A stretch of DNA of 36,530 nt, taken from contig JAKPKY010000175.1 in the NCBI GenBank assembly GCA_029553505.1, positions 1-36,530 on the forward strand, given 5' to 3'. Shown here one piece after another: positions 25,599 through 33,149 of the stretch; the stretch's first letter is position 1; each line of letters begins with the position of its first letter. The notes beneath the pieces are model-generated. The model ran no database searches. It was not told where the DNA came from and saw only the letters and a program-made list of their open reading frames with translations. The position numbers and the translations under genes are program-made. This stretch comes from Planctomycetota bacterium (lineage in GTDB: Bacteria > Planctomycetota > Phycisphaerae > SM23-33).

Positions 25599-26846
25599 TC
25601 ATTTTCCGCCGCGCTGCGGCGCTTTGACCAGCAGATCGGAGTTTCCGATCCACAGGGCGAAATACGGGCGGGATGCGCCGCGTCGAAGAAGCAGAATCAG
25701 GAACGGTCTTCCGAAATAGAAATTGCGGCCGGCATCGCCGAACAATCCCCCGAGGGCTTCCGATTTCAGCGCCGCGCCCCCCTCGTCAAGCCGGAACTGA
25801 ATCTGCTGCATGGCAAACGCCCAAGGCAACCTCTCGAGCTTCGGGTTCCGGCAACTCAGGCCGTGCAACTCGACGTATTCACGGCAGACATCCAGGTCCA
25901 CGAGGGGCACATACAGGCATTCCATGGGCAGCAGGCACGCGTACTGCGACTCCGTCTCCGGCAGCATCTCGACCAAGGCTTTCAATTTCGCCCGGTCCTC
26001 TGAAGGCAGCTCCAGCGTGTTGGGTTTGGCCGACAGGCGCATCACTTCCGAAACGGTGGCCCCGAGAGTCTCCTTCGGCGGGATTCTCGCGAGAATCAGG
26101 CGGTCCTCCTTCGATCGGGTGAGAAGCTCCACAACGAAGTGTTCAGCCTTCTCCGTCTCGGTCTTGGCAAACTCGTGCCAGAGAATCCGAACTTGTCGGG
26201 CCTGCTTGACCTCGCTCTCGCGGCTGGGCGAATACTGGGAAAACCCGAAGGCGGCGATGTTGGACACGGGCACTTCCGCAGGCTCCCCGTCGGGAAGGAA
26301 ACAGATGCTGTCCTGCCGCGGGAAGGCATATTCGAACGGCAGATGCTTCGCCAAAAACGCATACATCATGACGGCATCGGGGGGAAAGGTTGCAGCGATG
26401 GGAAGAAGATCCGTGGATTGCCCCGGGAACTTCCGCGTCAATTCCTTTCGGGCCTTGTCCAGCGTACCGTCCGAAATCCGTCCAGCCAGCGCGACATAGC
26501 TTTCGGCGTCGATGTCCGCGCTGATGAAGCTCCGACGGTTCAGGATGTCCACCATGACGGGAGAATTGTCTATCGTGAGGGGACCGCCGGCGTAATCCAT
26601 CAACTCGTTCCAGGCCAGTTGAAACGTGGCGCACCAGAGAACGTTTTTGCCCAGCGGGATTTTTTCCTCCAGGTGGGCCGTCACGATAGTGCTGGAGGGT
26701 TTGGCGGCAACGGCAGGTAGGGTCGCCGGCGCCGCTGGCTCCGCCGATGGAGGCGGGTTCGGAATGTCCCGTTTGCATCCTGCGACCCATAGAAGACAGG
26801 CGGCAATCACGGCCGCCGCACCCGTATTCAATCGCCTGATTCGCAT
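25599..26846 (-). CDS. Lipoprotein of unknown function
   Basis: A 415-residue lipoprotein starting at ATG 26846 with GGGGAG upstream. The signal ends in the lipobox LWVAGC, so Cys23 is probably lipidated; a Pro/Ala linker follows. The chain has NVLWCATFQLAWNELMDYAG near the start and ends NFYFGRPFLILLLRRGASRP, YFALWIGNSDLLVKAP. The opening and ending are faintly like serpins (a helix containing FxLxWN, and a final PFLF...LxxG strand pair), but the middle is not convincing and I would not name it. G+C appears lower than in the flanking genes, so recent acquisition is possible. It is followed by the AT-rich part of the convergent gap. Confidence 0.75.
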   Translation of the reverse strand: MRIRRLNTGAAAVIAACLLWVAGCKRDIPNPPPSAEPAAPATLPAVAAKPSSTIVTAHLEEKIPLGKNVLWCATFQLAWNELMDYAGGPLTIDNSPVMVDILNRRSFISADIDAESYVALAGRISDGTLDKARKELTRKFPGQSTDLLPIAATFPPDAVMMYAFLAKHLPFEYAFPRQDSICFLPDGEPAEVPVSNIAAFGFSQYSPSRESEVKQARQVRILWHEFAKTETEKAEHFVVELLTRSKEDRLILARIPPKETLGATVSEVMRLSAKPNTLELPSEDRAKLKALVEMLPETESQYACLLPMECLYVPLVDLDVCREYVELHGLSCRNPKLERLPWAFAMQQIQFRLDEGGAALKSEALGGLFGDAGRNFYFGRPFLILLLRRGASRPYFALWIGNSDLLVKAPQRGGK

Positions 26847-26945
26847 CGTGTTCTCCCCGGAAAGCGTTATGCGCAGCCCGGCAGCGTGCTGCCCCATGGG
26901 CGGCATCCTACGCAGGCCGGCCGGCGGGGACAAGGGCAAGTCTTT

Positions 26946-26984
26946 GCGTGGTTGCTCCGCTGCGCTCCGCAAACCACGGCACCC
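26946..26984. repeat. GCGTGG...CACGGCACCC hairpin
   Basis: GTGGTT (26948-26953) pairs with AACCAC (26972-26977), enclosing two copies of GCTCCGC. The outer bases GCGTGG and CGGCACCC relate it to the GGGTGCC elements at 30559 and 31630. It lies between two minus-strand genes. Confidence 0.55.
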
Positions 26985-27023
26985 TACCGAAGGCCGATGA
27001 CCCACCTTCCTTCCGCGCCCGGA

Positions 27024-28751
27024 TCATTTTTTTCCCGTCGCCAGGTCGTAGCTGGTCATGGGGGACTGGTAGTAGCCCATGGCCGCGACCACGACGTCCA
27101 TGCGGTAGATGGGGTCGGTCATCAGGCAGGGCCGCCGGTCGGCTGCGGGGATCGTCGTCGTGTAAATCCGCATCTCCCCCGGCAGGGTGGTGATGATCTC
27201 CTCGCGCCAATCGCCCAGGATGTCGGCGACGGCGACGACCGCGCCCTCGATCCGGGGGGGCATCGCCGCCCCGCCGTAGTCCGCGATCCTGCCCTTGCGA
27301 AGCAGCTCCCGCTGCACATCGGCGTCCCAATACACCACGCGCGGGGCGAAGCCGTCCAGGTTCTCCTCGCTGATGACCTTGCCCGCAGCCGACCGCAGGC
27401 GGGACCAGGCGTACTTCTTCTGGGCGTCGGTGTCGGCGCTGTAGCACTCGCTGCCAGGATGCGCCGGATCGATGTCGCTGCACAATCCCTGGCCGTGGAC
27501 GTGCCGCGTGGGGCCCTGGTGGCCCCAGAGAATCTTCCCCGTCGCCGCGTCCACCAGGCACATGCCGTTGCCCTCTTTCTGCGATTTCTCCAGGCCGTAG
27601 TAGATCTCGAGCCCGGGCCTGGCCGGGTCGATGTCGCCCACGTAGCAGTGGTCCGGGTGCCCCAGGCCCGTCGTCCACAGCTCCTTTCCGTTGTCGTCGA
27701 TCACGGCCGAGCCGATCACCACCTCGTCCTTGCCGTCCGCGTCCACGTCGGCGGCGTGCATCCCGTGGGCGCCCTGGCCCCGGTACCCGCCGGGCAGGTT
27801 GGCGTTGTCCCACCGCCACACCTCCTGGAGTTTGCCCCCCGAAAAGCGATAGGCGACCAGGATGATCTGCTTGTACGTGCCCCGCTCGACCAGCAGGTGC
27901 GGCGTCTTTCCGTCCAGGTAGGCCACGCAGAGCTGGTTGCGCGACGCCTGGTTGTAACCCTTGCCCGTGGGGTCGCCGAAGGGCTCGCGGCTGGGCCAGT
28001 CGACCCGGGCGATGGGCTTGCCGGTCAGCCCGTCGAGGATCGTCAAGTGCTCCGGCCCGGCGCGGACGCGCCAGTCCTGGTCCCGCGGGTCGCCCTGGCC
28101 GCTCTTGACGGCCACCTCCGCCCTGCCGTCGCCGTCCAGGTCGTACACCACGTAGGGCGAGTACCAGATGCCCCGCTCGATCGCCCAGCCCATGTCATAG
28201 CGCCACAGCAGCTTGCCGTCGTGGCGGTAGGCCTCGAGCTTGTAGGTGTCGGGGCTGGGCTTCCAGTAGGCCTCGTAGGGGTCGATGTTCTCGTTGGGCT
28301 GCTTGAGGACGAAGTCGTATCGCCCGTCGCCGTCGAGGTCGGCGATGCCGACCTTCTGGAACGTGTGCCGCCCGTCCAGCGCGATGGACAGATAGGGCGC
28401 CGGCTTGTCGGCGGGGGCAGCGGAGGCCTCGCCGCACGGCGGGCCCTCCCTGCCGGCCACGACCGCCCGGAGAATGTAGGTCGCCCGCCCGCCCGGCGGC
28501 GAGGCGTCCGTGTAGTCCGTCGTGCGGCGGATCGGCTCGGCGTTGAGCCGGACGGGCTGGCCGCCCTCGGTCCGGCGGTAGAGGTTGAAAGCGACGTCCG
28601 GGGCGTCGCTCTCCAGCAGCCGCCAGCCGACGTAGACGGCCCCTTTGTCGGCGGGACGGGCGATCAGCCCGCGATCCATCTTCTCCCGGACGCGCTCCGC
28701 AGCGCCGCAAACGCCCGCCAGGACCAGACACGCCACGGTCATCCATCGCAT
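27024..28751 (-). CDS. Secreted rhamnogalacturonan lyase, PL11 family
   Basis: A 575-residue exported enzyme that cleaves the rhamnogalacturonan I backbone of pectin by beta-elimination. ATG 28751 has AAAGGAGA eight bases upstream and begins a signal peptide (MRWMTVACLVLAGVCGA); longer starts lack both. After an N-terminal beta-sandwich (about 20-130) comes the eight-bladed propeller with calcium-binding repeats such as IADLDGDGRYDFVLK, YDLDGDGRAEVAVK, HAADVDADGKDEVVIG and YVGDIDPARPGLE. These and the C-terminal ILGDWREEI and NQASRNQLCVAYLDG are typical of family PL11. No other pectin gene is adjacent, although the uronate isomerase-like gene at 33150 could fit the same diet. Confidence 0.92.
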   Translation of the reverse strand: MRWMTVACLVLAGVCGAAERVREKMDRGLIARPADKGAVYVGWRLLESDAPDVAFNLYRRTEGGQPVRLNAEPIRRTTDYTDASPPGGRATYILRAVVAGREGPPCGEASAAPADKPAPYLSIALDGRHTFQKVGIADLDGDGRYDFVLKQPNENIDPYEAYWKPSPDTYKLEAYRHDGKLLWRYDMGWAIERGIWYSPYVVYDLDGDGRAEVAVKSGQGDPRDQDWRVRAGPEHLTILDGLTGKPIARVDWPSREPFGDPTGKGYNQASRNQLCVAYLDGKTPHLLVERGTYKQIILVAYRFSGGKLQEVWRWDNANLPGGYRGQGAHGMHAADVDADGKDEVVIGSAVIDDNGKELWTTGLGHPDHCYVGDIDPARPGLEIYYGLEKSQKEGNGMCLVDAATGKILWGHQGPTRHVHGQGLCSDIDPAHPGSECYSADTDAQKKYAWSRLRSAAGKVISEENLDGFAPRVVYWDADVQRELLRKGRIADYGGAAMPPRIEGAVVAVADILGDWREEIITTLPGEMRIYTTTIPAADRRPCLMTDPIYRMDVVVAAMGYYQSPMTSYDLATGKK

Positions 28752-28865
28752 CGCCGGTCTCCTTTGCGCCCTGGGGATGGGCGCGCGAACATTGTAAAGC
28801 CCCCTGCCTCGACGGGGAAGAATCCGCGCGCGTAGCCAAGACTCGCTCCCAACCACTTTTTTACC

Positions 28866-28884
28866 CGCGAAAATCTGTTATGAT
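28866..28884 (+). promoter_or_regulatory. Possible aroDE promoter
   Basis: A -10-like TATGAT (28879-28884) lies 20 bases before the aroDE ATG and is preceded by CGCGAAAAT (28866-28874). No good -35 is at 16-18 bases. A divergent TACAAT (28791-28796) on the other strand may serve the lyase gene. Confidence 0.35.
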
Positions 28885-28904
28885 GCCTCGGTGGAGATCG
28901 CACC

Positions 28905-30455
28905 ATGTCGCCGCCGGCGAAGAAGACACGACTGATCGTTCCGCTGATCGGCCCGACCGTCGCGGCGATGCGCGGGCAGATGGCCGCTGCCACTGCGGCC
29001 GGGGCCGACACCGTCGAGTGCCGCCTGGACTACCTCGAATCGCCCCCCGCCGAAGCCGACCTGGAAGCCCTGCTGTCCGACGCGCCCGTGGACGTGATCG
29101 TCACCTGCCGCAGCCGGGACGAGGGCGGACGGTTCCCCGGCGACGAGTCGCGGCGACTGCGCATCCTCCACGACGCCGACGAGTTCGCCCCCGCCTTCGT
29201 GGACGTGGAGATGGAGGCCGGCATCGTGCCCGACGAGCAGGGCATCCTCTCGCCGGTGATCCTCAGCCACCACGACTTCCAGGGCTGCCCGGAGAACCTG
29301 GAGGTGATCGTCTCCAAGCTGGAGTCCTCGACCGCGCGGGTCAACAAGGTGGCGTTCCAGGCGTCCGGACCGGAAGACGCCCTCCGCGCGTTCGACGCGA
29401 TCCGCGCCTGCCGCAAGCCCACGCTCGCGCTGGCGATGGGCGAGGCGGGCGTGCTCAGCCGCGTCCTGGCGCCCAAGTTCGGCGCGTTCGGAACCTTCGC
29501 CGCGCTGGAGACCGGCGCGGAGAGCGCGCCAGGCCAGCCCACGCTGGCGGAACTCAAGACGCTCTACCGATGGGACGCCCTGAACCCAAAAACGAAAACC
29601 TTCGGCGTCATCGGCTGCCCGATCGCGCACTCGATGAGCCCCGCCGTCCACAACGCGGCGTTCGCGGCCGCCGGAATCGACGCCGTCTACGTTCCCCTGC
29701 GGATCGAGCCCGGCGACGGGCCCTTCCGCCGATTCCTGGACGCCCTGCTCGACCGCCCGTGGATGGACTGGCGCGGCCTGAGCGTGACGATTCCGCACAA
29801 GGAGAACGCCCTGGCGTACGTCGGGGCCGAGCGCTGCGACGAGCTGTCGCGGCGGATCGGCGCGATCAACACGATCACGCTGGACGGGGAGCGGCGGCTT
29901 CGCGGGCACAACACGGACTACGCGGCCGCGATCGCCTCGCTGTGCGCCGCGATGGGGATCGGGCGCGACGGGCTGTCGGGGCGTCCGGTCGCCGTCCTGG
30001 GCGCCGGCGGAGCCTCCCGCGCCATCGTGGCCGCCCTGGCCCACTACGGCGCGCGCGTGACGGTCTGCAACCGCACGCTCGCCCGCGCCGAGGCGCTGGC
30101 GGCAGAGTTCGACTGCGGCGGCGCCTGCCGCGCCGCCCCGCTGACCGACGACGCCTGCGCCGGCGCGGAGATTCTCATCAACTGCACGCCCATCGGCATG
30201 CATCCCCGCACCGACGCGGCCCCGCTGGGCAAGTTCCCGCCGTCGGCGAAGGTGGTCTTCGACACCATCTACAACCCCGTCGAGACGCTCCTGCTGGCCC
30301 GCGCCCGACAGGCGGGGCTGGTCACCGTCAGCGGGCTGGAGATGTTCGTCAACCAGGCGGCCGCCCAGTTCGAGCTCTGGACCGCCCGCCCCGCCCCGCG
30401 CGACGCCATGCGTAAGGCCCTGAAAGAACGCCTGCCAAGCCGCGAAACGGAATAA
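28905..30455 (+). CDS. aroDE: Bifunctional 3-dehydroquinate dehydratase / shikimate dehydrogenase
   Basis: A 516-residue fusion that catalyses two consecutive steps of the shikimate pathway in the cytoplasm. Residues 8-225 are a type I dehydroquinase: Glu38 and Arg40 in ECRLDYL, His123 in SHHDF and the Schiff-base Lys148 in NKVAFQAS. Residues 232-516 are shikimate dehydrogenase: GVIGCPIAHSMSPAVHNAAF (234-253) binds shikimate, Lys299 in TIPHKEN and Asp338 in HNTD are the catalytic pair, and GAGGASRAI (367-375) binds NADP. All key residues are present. The same fusion is known from plants and some bacteria. ATG 28905 has GGAG about eight bases upstream. Confidence 0.95.
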   Translation: MSPPAKKTRLIVPLIGPTVAAMRGQMAAATAAGADTVECRLDYLESPPAEADLEALLSDAPVDVIVTCRSRDEGGRFPGDESRRLRILHDADEFAPAFVDVEMEAGIVPDEQGILSPVILSHHDFQGCPENLEVIVSKLESSTARVNKVAFQASGPEDALRAFDAIRACRKPTLALAMGEAGVLSRVLAPKFGAFGTFAALETGAESAPGQPTLAELKTLYRWDALNPKTKTFGVIGCPIAHSMSPAVHNAAFAAAGIDAVYVPLRIEPGDGPFRRFLDALLDRPWMDWRGLSVTIPHKENALAYVGAERCDELSRRIGAINTITLDGERRLRGHNTDYAAAIASLCAAMGIGRDGLSGRPVAVLGAGGASRAIVAALAHYGARVTVCNRTLARAEALAAEFDCGGACRAAPLTDDACAGAEILINCTPIGMHPRTDAAPLGKFPPSAKVVFDTIYNPVETLLLARARQAGLVTVSGLEMFVNQAAAQFELWTARPAPRDAMRKALKERLPSRETE

Positions 30456-30749
30456 AATTCGAAATTCGAATCTCGAAATCCGAAACAAGCTCGAAACCCA
30501 AAATGGCAAACACACTAAACCGAAGCCAACCTGCTCTGTAGAAAACATCAAAAAGAGAGGGTGGCACGGCTTGCTTGCAAGCCGTGTTCCGGGCAAATTC
30601 GGGCAACACGCTTTGCGAGCAAAGCGTGCCACCCATCCCGGAAACGAATGTTTTCTACAGAGCAAAACTACCCGGTTTTTCTTCGTTTCGAATTTGTCGT
30701 TTGACGTTTTGGATTTGTTTCGAATTTCGTGCTTCGGATTTCGGATTTG
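30456..30749. repeat. Composite nested palindrome: three inverted repeats inside one another
   Basis: Outer arms: GAAATTCG/GAAATCCGAAACAA words (30456-30513) and their reverse complement (30681-30749). Middle: a perfect 16-bp pair GCTCTGTAGAAAACAT (30533-30548) with 30648-30663. Inner: GGGTGGCACG (30559-30568) with CGTGCCACCC (30625-30634), which holds two hairpins, CACGGCTTGC/GCAAGCCGTG (30565-30586) and CACGCTTTGC/GCAAAGCGTG (30607-30628). It fills almost the whole gap between aroDE and the nitrilase gene; I see no other feature there. Confidence 0.8.
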
Positions 30750-30779
30750 TTTTCACCTGTTGACCGGGACGGAGAGCCT

Positions 30780-31622
30780 ATGCCGAAACGTAAACTCCGC
30801 ATCGCGACATGCCAGTTCGCCGAGACGTTCCACCCGCGGCGGAATGCTGCCGTCATGCGCCGATACCTCGCCCGCGCCCAGGCGATGCGCGCCGACGTGG
30901 TGCACTTCCACGAGTGCGCCCTGAGCGGATACTGCGGCGAGCTGAACTCGCCCGGGTACGACTGGTCCGCCCTGCGCGAGGCCGCCGAGAGCCTCGCCGA
31001 CGAGGCCCGCCGCCGGCGCTTGTGGGTCCTCCTGCCGTCGGCGCACCGGCTGACGGGCCCGCACAAGCCGCACAACAGCCTGTACGTCATCAACCCGCGC
31101 GGCGAGATCGTCGACCGCTACGACAAGCGGTTCCTCACGCCGGCCGACCTGGAATACTACACGCCGGGCAACCGGGCCGTGACGTTCCGCATCGGCGAAA
31201 TCACCTGCGGGCTGCTGATCTGCTTCGACCTGCGATTCCCCGAACTGTACCGCGAGCTCTGCCGGCGCGGCGTGACGGTGCTCTTCCAGAGCTTCTACAA
31301 CGCCCGCTTCCGCGGCCCGGGAATCCACGAGCACATCATGCGCCAGACGGTCCAGGCCCACGCGGCCATGAACGGCATGTGGGTCTCCGCGCCCAACAGC
31401 AGCACCCCCTACTGCCGCTGGGGCAGCGTGTTCGTCCGCCCGGACGGGTTCATCGCCGGGCGCCTGCCGAAAAACCGCGCGGGCATCATGGTCAACACGG
31501 TCGATCCGTCCCGCCGGCTGTACGACCCCGTCTCCATCCCGCGCGAGCTGGTGATGAAGGGCGTCCTGCACAACGGGCGGCTCGTCCGCGACGTCCGCAG
31601 CGCCGACCGGAAACATTTCTGA
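30780..31622 (+). CDS. Carbon-nitrogen hydrolase (nitrilase superfamily)
   Basis: A 280-residue protein with the Glu-Lys-Cys triad of the nitrilase superfamily, which hydrolyses amides, nitriles or N-carbamoyl compounds through a thioester. Glu45 is in HFHECALSGY, Lys116 in RYDKRFLT and Cys148 in LLICFDLRFPELYREL. The closing segments (MNGMWVSAPNSS, GSVFVRPDGFIAGRLPKN) are normal. Members with this layout include omega-amidases, carbamoyl-putrescine amidases and others; the substrate cannot be read from the sequence. ATG 30780 is chosen because MPKRKLRIATCQF starts the first beta strand; an upstream start would read into the repeat. It follows the composite palindrome. Confidence 0.9.
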   Translation: MPKRKLRIATCQFAETFHPRRNAAVMRRYLARAQAMRADVVHFHECALSGYCGELNSPGYDWSALREAAESLADEARRRRLWVLLPSAHRLTGPHKPHNSLYVINPRGEIVDRYDKRFLTPADLEYYTPGNRAVTFRIGEITCGLLICFDLRFPELYRELCRRGVTVLFQSFYNARFRGPGIHEHIMRQTVQAHAAMNGMWVSAPNSSTPYCRWGSVFVRPDGFIAGRLPKNRAGIMVNTVDPSRRLYDPVSIPRELVMKGVLHNGRLVRDVRSADRKHF

Positions 31623-31629
31623 CCGGACG

Positions 31630-31701
31630 GGGCGCCACGCACAACTCCGTTGTGCGTGCTCGTTCGATAAGTCAAGACACACCCGTACGGGCGTGGCACC
31701 C
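31630..31701. repeat. GGGTGCC-type nested palindrome
   Basis: Outer GGGCGCCACGC (31630-31640) pairs with GCGTGGCACCC (31691-31701) with one mismatch. Inside are CACGCACAAC/GTTGTGCGTG (31636-31645 with 31649-31658) and a hairpin on CCCGTACGGG (31681-31690). The same two-hairpin layout is at 30559-30634. Confidence 0.65.
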
Positions 31702-31746
31702 AATTTTGCGTGATATTTCGCACCCGCCCCCCTTCCGCGAAAACCA

Positions 31747-31775
31747 TTGGCTCGGCCGGGGCGCGGCGGTACAAT
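31747..31775 (+). promoter_or_regulatory. Probable argG promoter
   Basis: TTGGCT (31747-31752) and TACAAT (31770-31775) are 17 bases apart, giving a start near 31782 and a leader of about 28 bases. CGCGAAAA (31736-31743) lies directly upstream of the -35. Confidence 0.55.
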
Positions 31776-31809
31776 CTGCCGCTTCGCGACGCGTGCAGGA
31801 GACGAAACC

Positions 31810-33015
31810 ATGAGCGACAAGTTGAAGAAGATCGTGCTCGCCTACTCGGGCGGGCTGGACACGAGCGTGATCCTTCCGTGGCTGAAGGAGAAATACGGCT
31901 GCGAGGTCATCGCGTTCGCGGCCGACGTCGGCCAGGGCGAAGGCGAGCTCAAGGGCATCGAGAAGAAGGCTCTCGCCAGCGGCGCCGGCAAGTGCGTGGT
32001 GGCCGACCTGCGGAAGGAGTTCGCCGAGCAGTACTGCTTCCGGATGCTCAAGGCCGGGGCGATCTACGAGCATGTCTACATGCTGGGCACGAGCATCGCG
32101 CGCCCGCTGATCGCCAAGGCGCAGGTGGACTGCGCGAAGAAGGAAAAGGCCGACGCCGTCGCCCACGGCGCCACCGGAAAGGGCAACGACCAGGTGCGCT
32201 TCGAGCTGACGTTCATGGCGTTGGCGCCGCAACTGAAGATCATCGCGCCGTGGAAGGACCCGAGCTTCGAGCTGACCAGCCGCGAGGCCGCCATCGAGTA
32301 CGCCAAGGCCCGCGACATCCCCATTCCGGTCAGCAAGAAGAAGATCTACTCGCGCGACCGGAACCTGTGGCACATCAGCCACGAGGGCGCGGACCTGGAA
32401 GACCCCGCCAACGAGCCCAAGGACGACCTGTGGGTGATGAGCGTTCCGGTGTCCAAGGCTCCGGCCAGGGCGGAGTACGTGACCGTGGACTTCCGCGCGG
32501 GCGTTCCGGTGGGGCTGAACGGAAAGTCGATGCCCGGGCACGAGCTGGTGGCCGCCCTCAACGCGCTCGGCGGTCGGCACGCCGTCGGGCAGGTGGACCT
32601 GGTGGAGAACCGCCTGGTGGGCATCAAGAGCCGCGGCGCTTACGAGACGCCGGGCGGGACGATCCTCTACGAGGCGCACCGCGCCCTGGAGGCCCTCACC
32701 CTCGACCGCGACATGCTCCACTACAAGCAGCAGGTCGCCCTCAAGTACGCCGAGATGGTCTACTACGGGCAGTGGTTCTGCCCGCTGCGCGAGGCGCTGG
32801 ACGCGTTCATCGACAGCACGCAGAAGAACGTCACCGGTTCGGTGCGGGTCAAGTGCCTCAAGGGGCGGGCGACCGTCGCCGGCACGACCAGCCCCAAAAG
32901 CCTGTACTCCACGAAACTCGCCAGCTTCACCATGGGCGCCGAATACACCCCGTCCGACGCGACGGGATTCATCAAGCTCTTCGGGCTCCAGATGCGAGGC
33001 CGCGGAAAGGCGTAA
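31810..33015 (+). CDS. argG: Argininosuccinate synthase
   Basis: A 401-residue enzyme of arginine synthesis that joins citrulline and aspartate using ATP. The N-terminal PP-loop AYSGGLDTS (11-19) holds ATP. HGATGKGNDQVRFEL, the substrate-binding segment, and SREAAIEYAK, RNLWHISHEG, DPANEPKDD are family hallmarks; the C-terminal dimerisation tail is complete. ATG 31810 starts the conserved MSDKLKKIVLAYSGG; a longer frame from 31747 would include the promoter. No argH or other arg gene is adjacent. The gene ends in a strong inverted repeat shared with the convergent isomerase-like gene. Confidence 0.96.
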   Translation: MSDKLKKIVLAYSGGLDTSVILPWLKEKYGCEVIAFAADVGQGEGELKGIEKKALASGAGKCVVADLRKEFAEQYCFRMLKAGAIYEHVYMLGTSIARPLIAKAQVDCAKKEKADAVAHGATGKGNDQVRFELTFMALAPQLKIIAPWKDPSFELTSREAAIEYAKARDIPIPVSKKKIYSRDRNLWHISHEGADLEDPANEPKDDLWVMSVPVSKAPARAEYVTVDFRAGVPVGLNGKSMPGHELVAALNALGGRHAVGQVDLVENRLVGIKSRGAYETPGGTILYEAHRALEALTLDRDMLHYKQQVALKYAEMVYYGQWFCPLREALDAFIDSTQKNVTGSVRVKCLKGRATVAGTTSPKSLYSTKLASFTMGAEYTPSDATGFIKLFGLQMRGRGKA

Positions 33016-33020
33016 GCGGC

Positions 33021-33125
33021 GCGAACAAAAAAAGAGAGCGGGATTTCACGATTTCAGGATTCCACGGATTTCTGTTCTGAGAACATCCCTGGAATCCCTT
33101 GAATCCGTGGAATCCCGCTCTCTTT
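33021..33125. terminator. Bidirectional terminator-like palindrome with GGATTCC words
   Basis: A perfect 15-bp stem (33031-33045 with 33111-33125) extends further with mismatches through GGATTCCACGGATT words. On the minus strand the stem is followed by seven T residues (complement of 33024-33033), a good terminator for the gene at 33150; on the plus strand TCTTT follows, a weaker one for argG. It lies between two convergent genes. Confidence 0.75.
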
Positions 33126-33149
33126 CGCGCCTTTGCGGCGCATCGCGTT

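Noticed and set aside
25599-26846. Serpin annotation for the lipoprotein
   Set aside because: Only the opening helix and last strands are faintly similar; the reactive loop and middle motifs of serpins are not visible.
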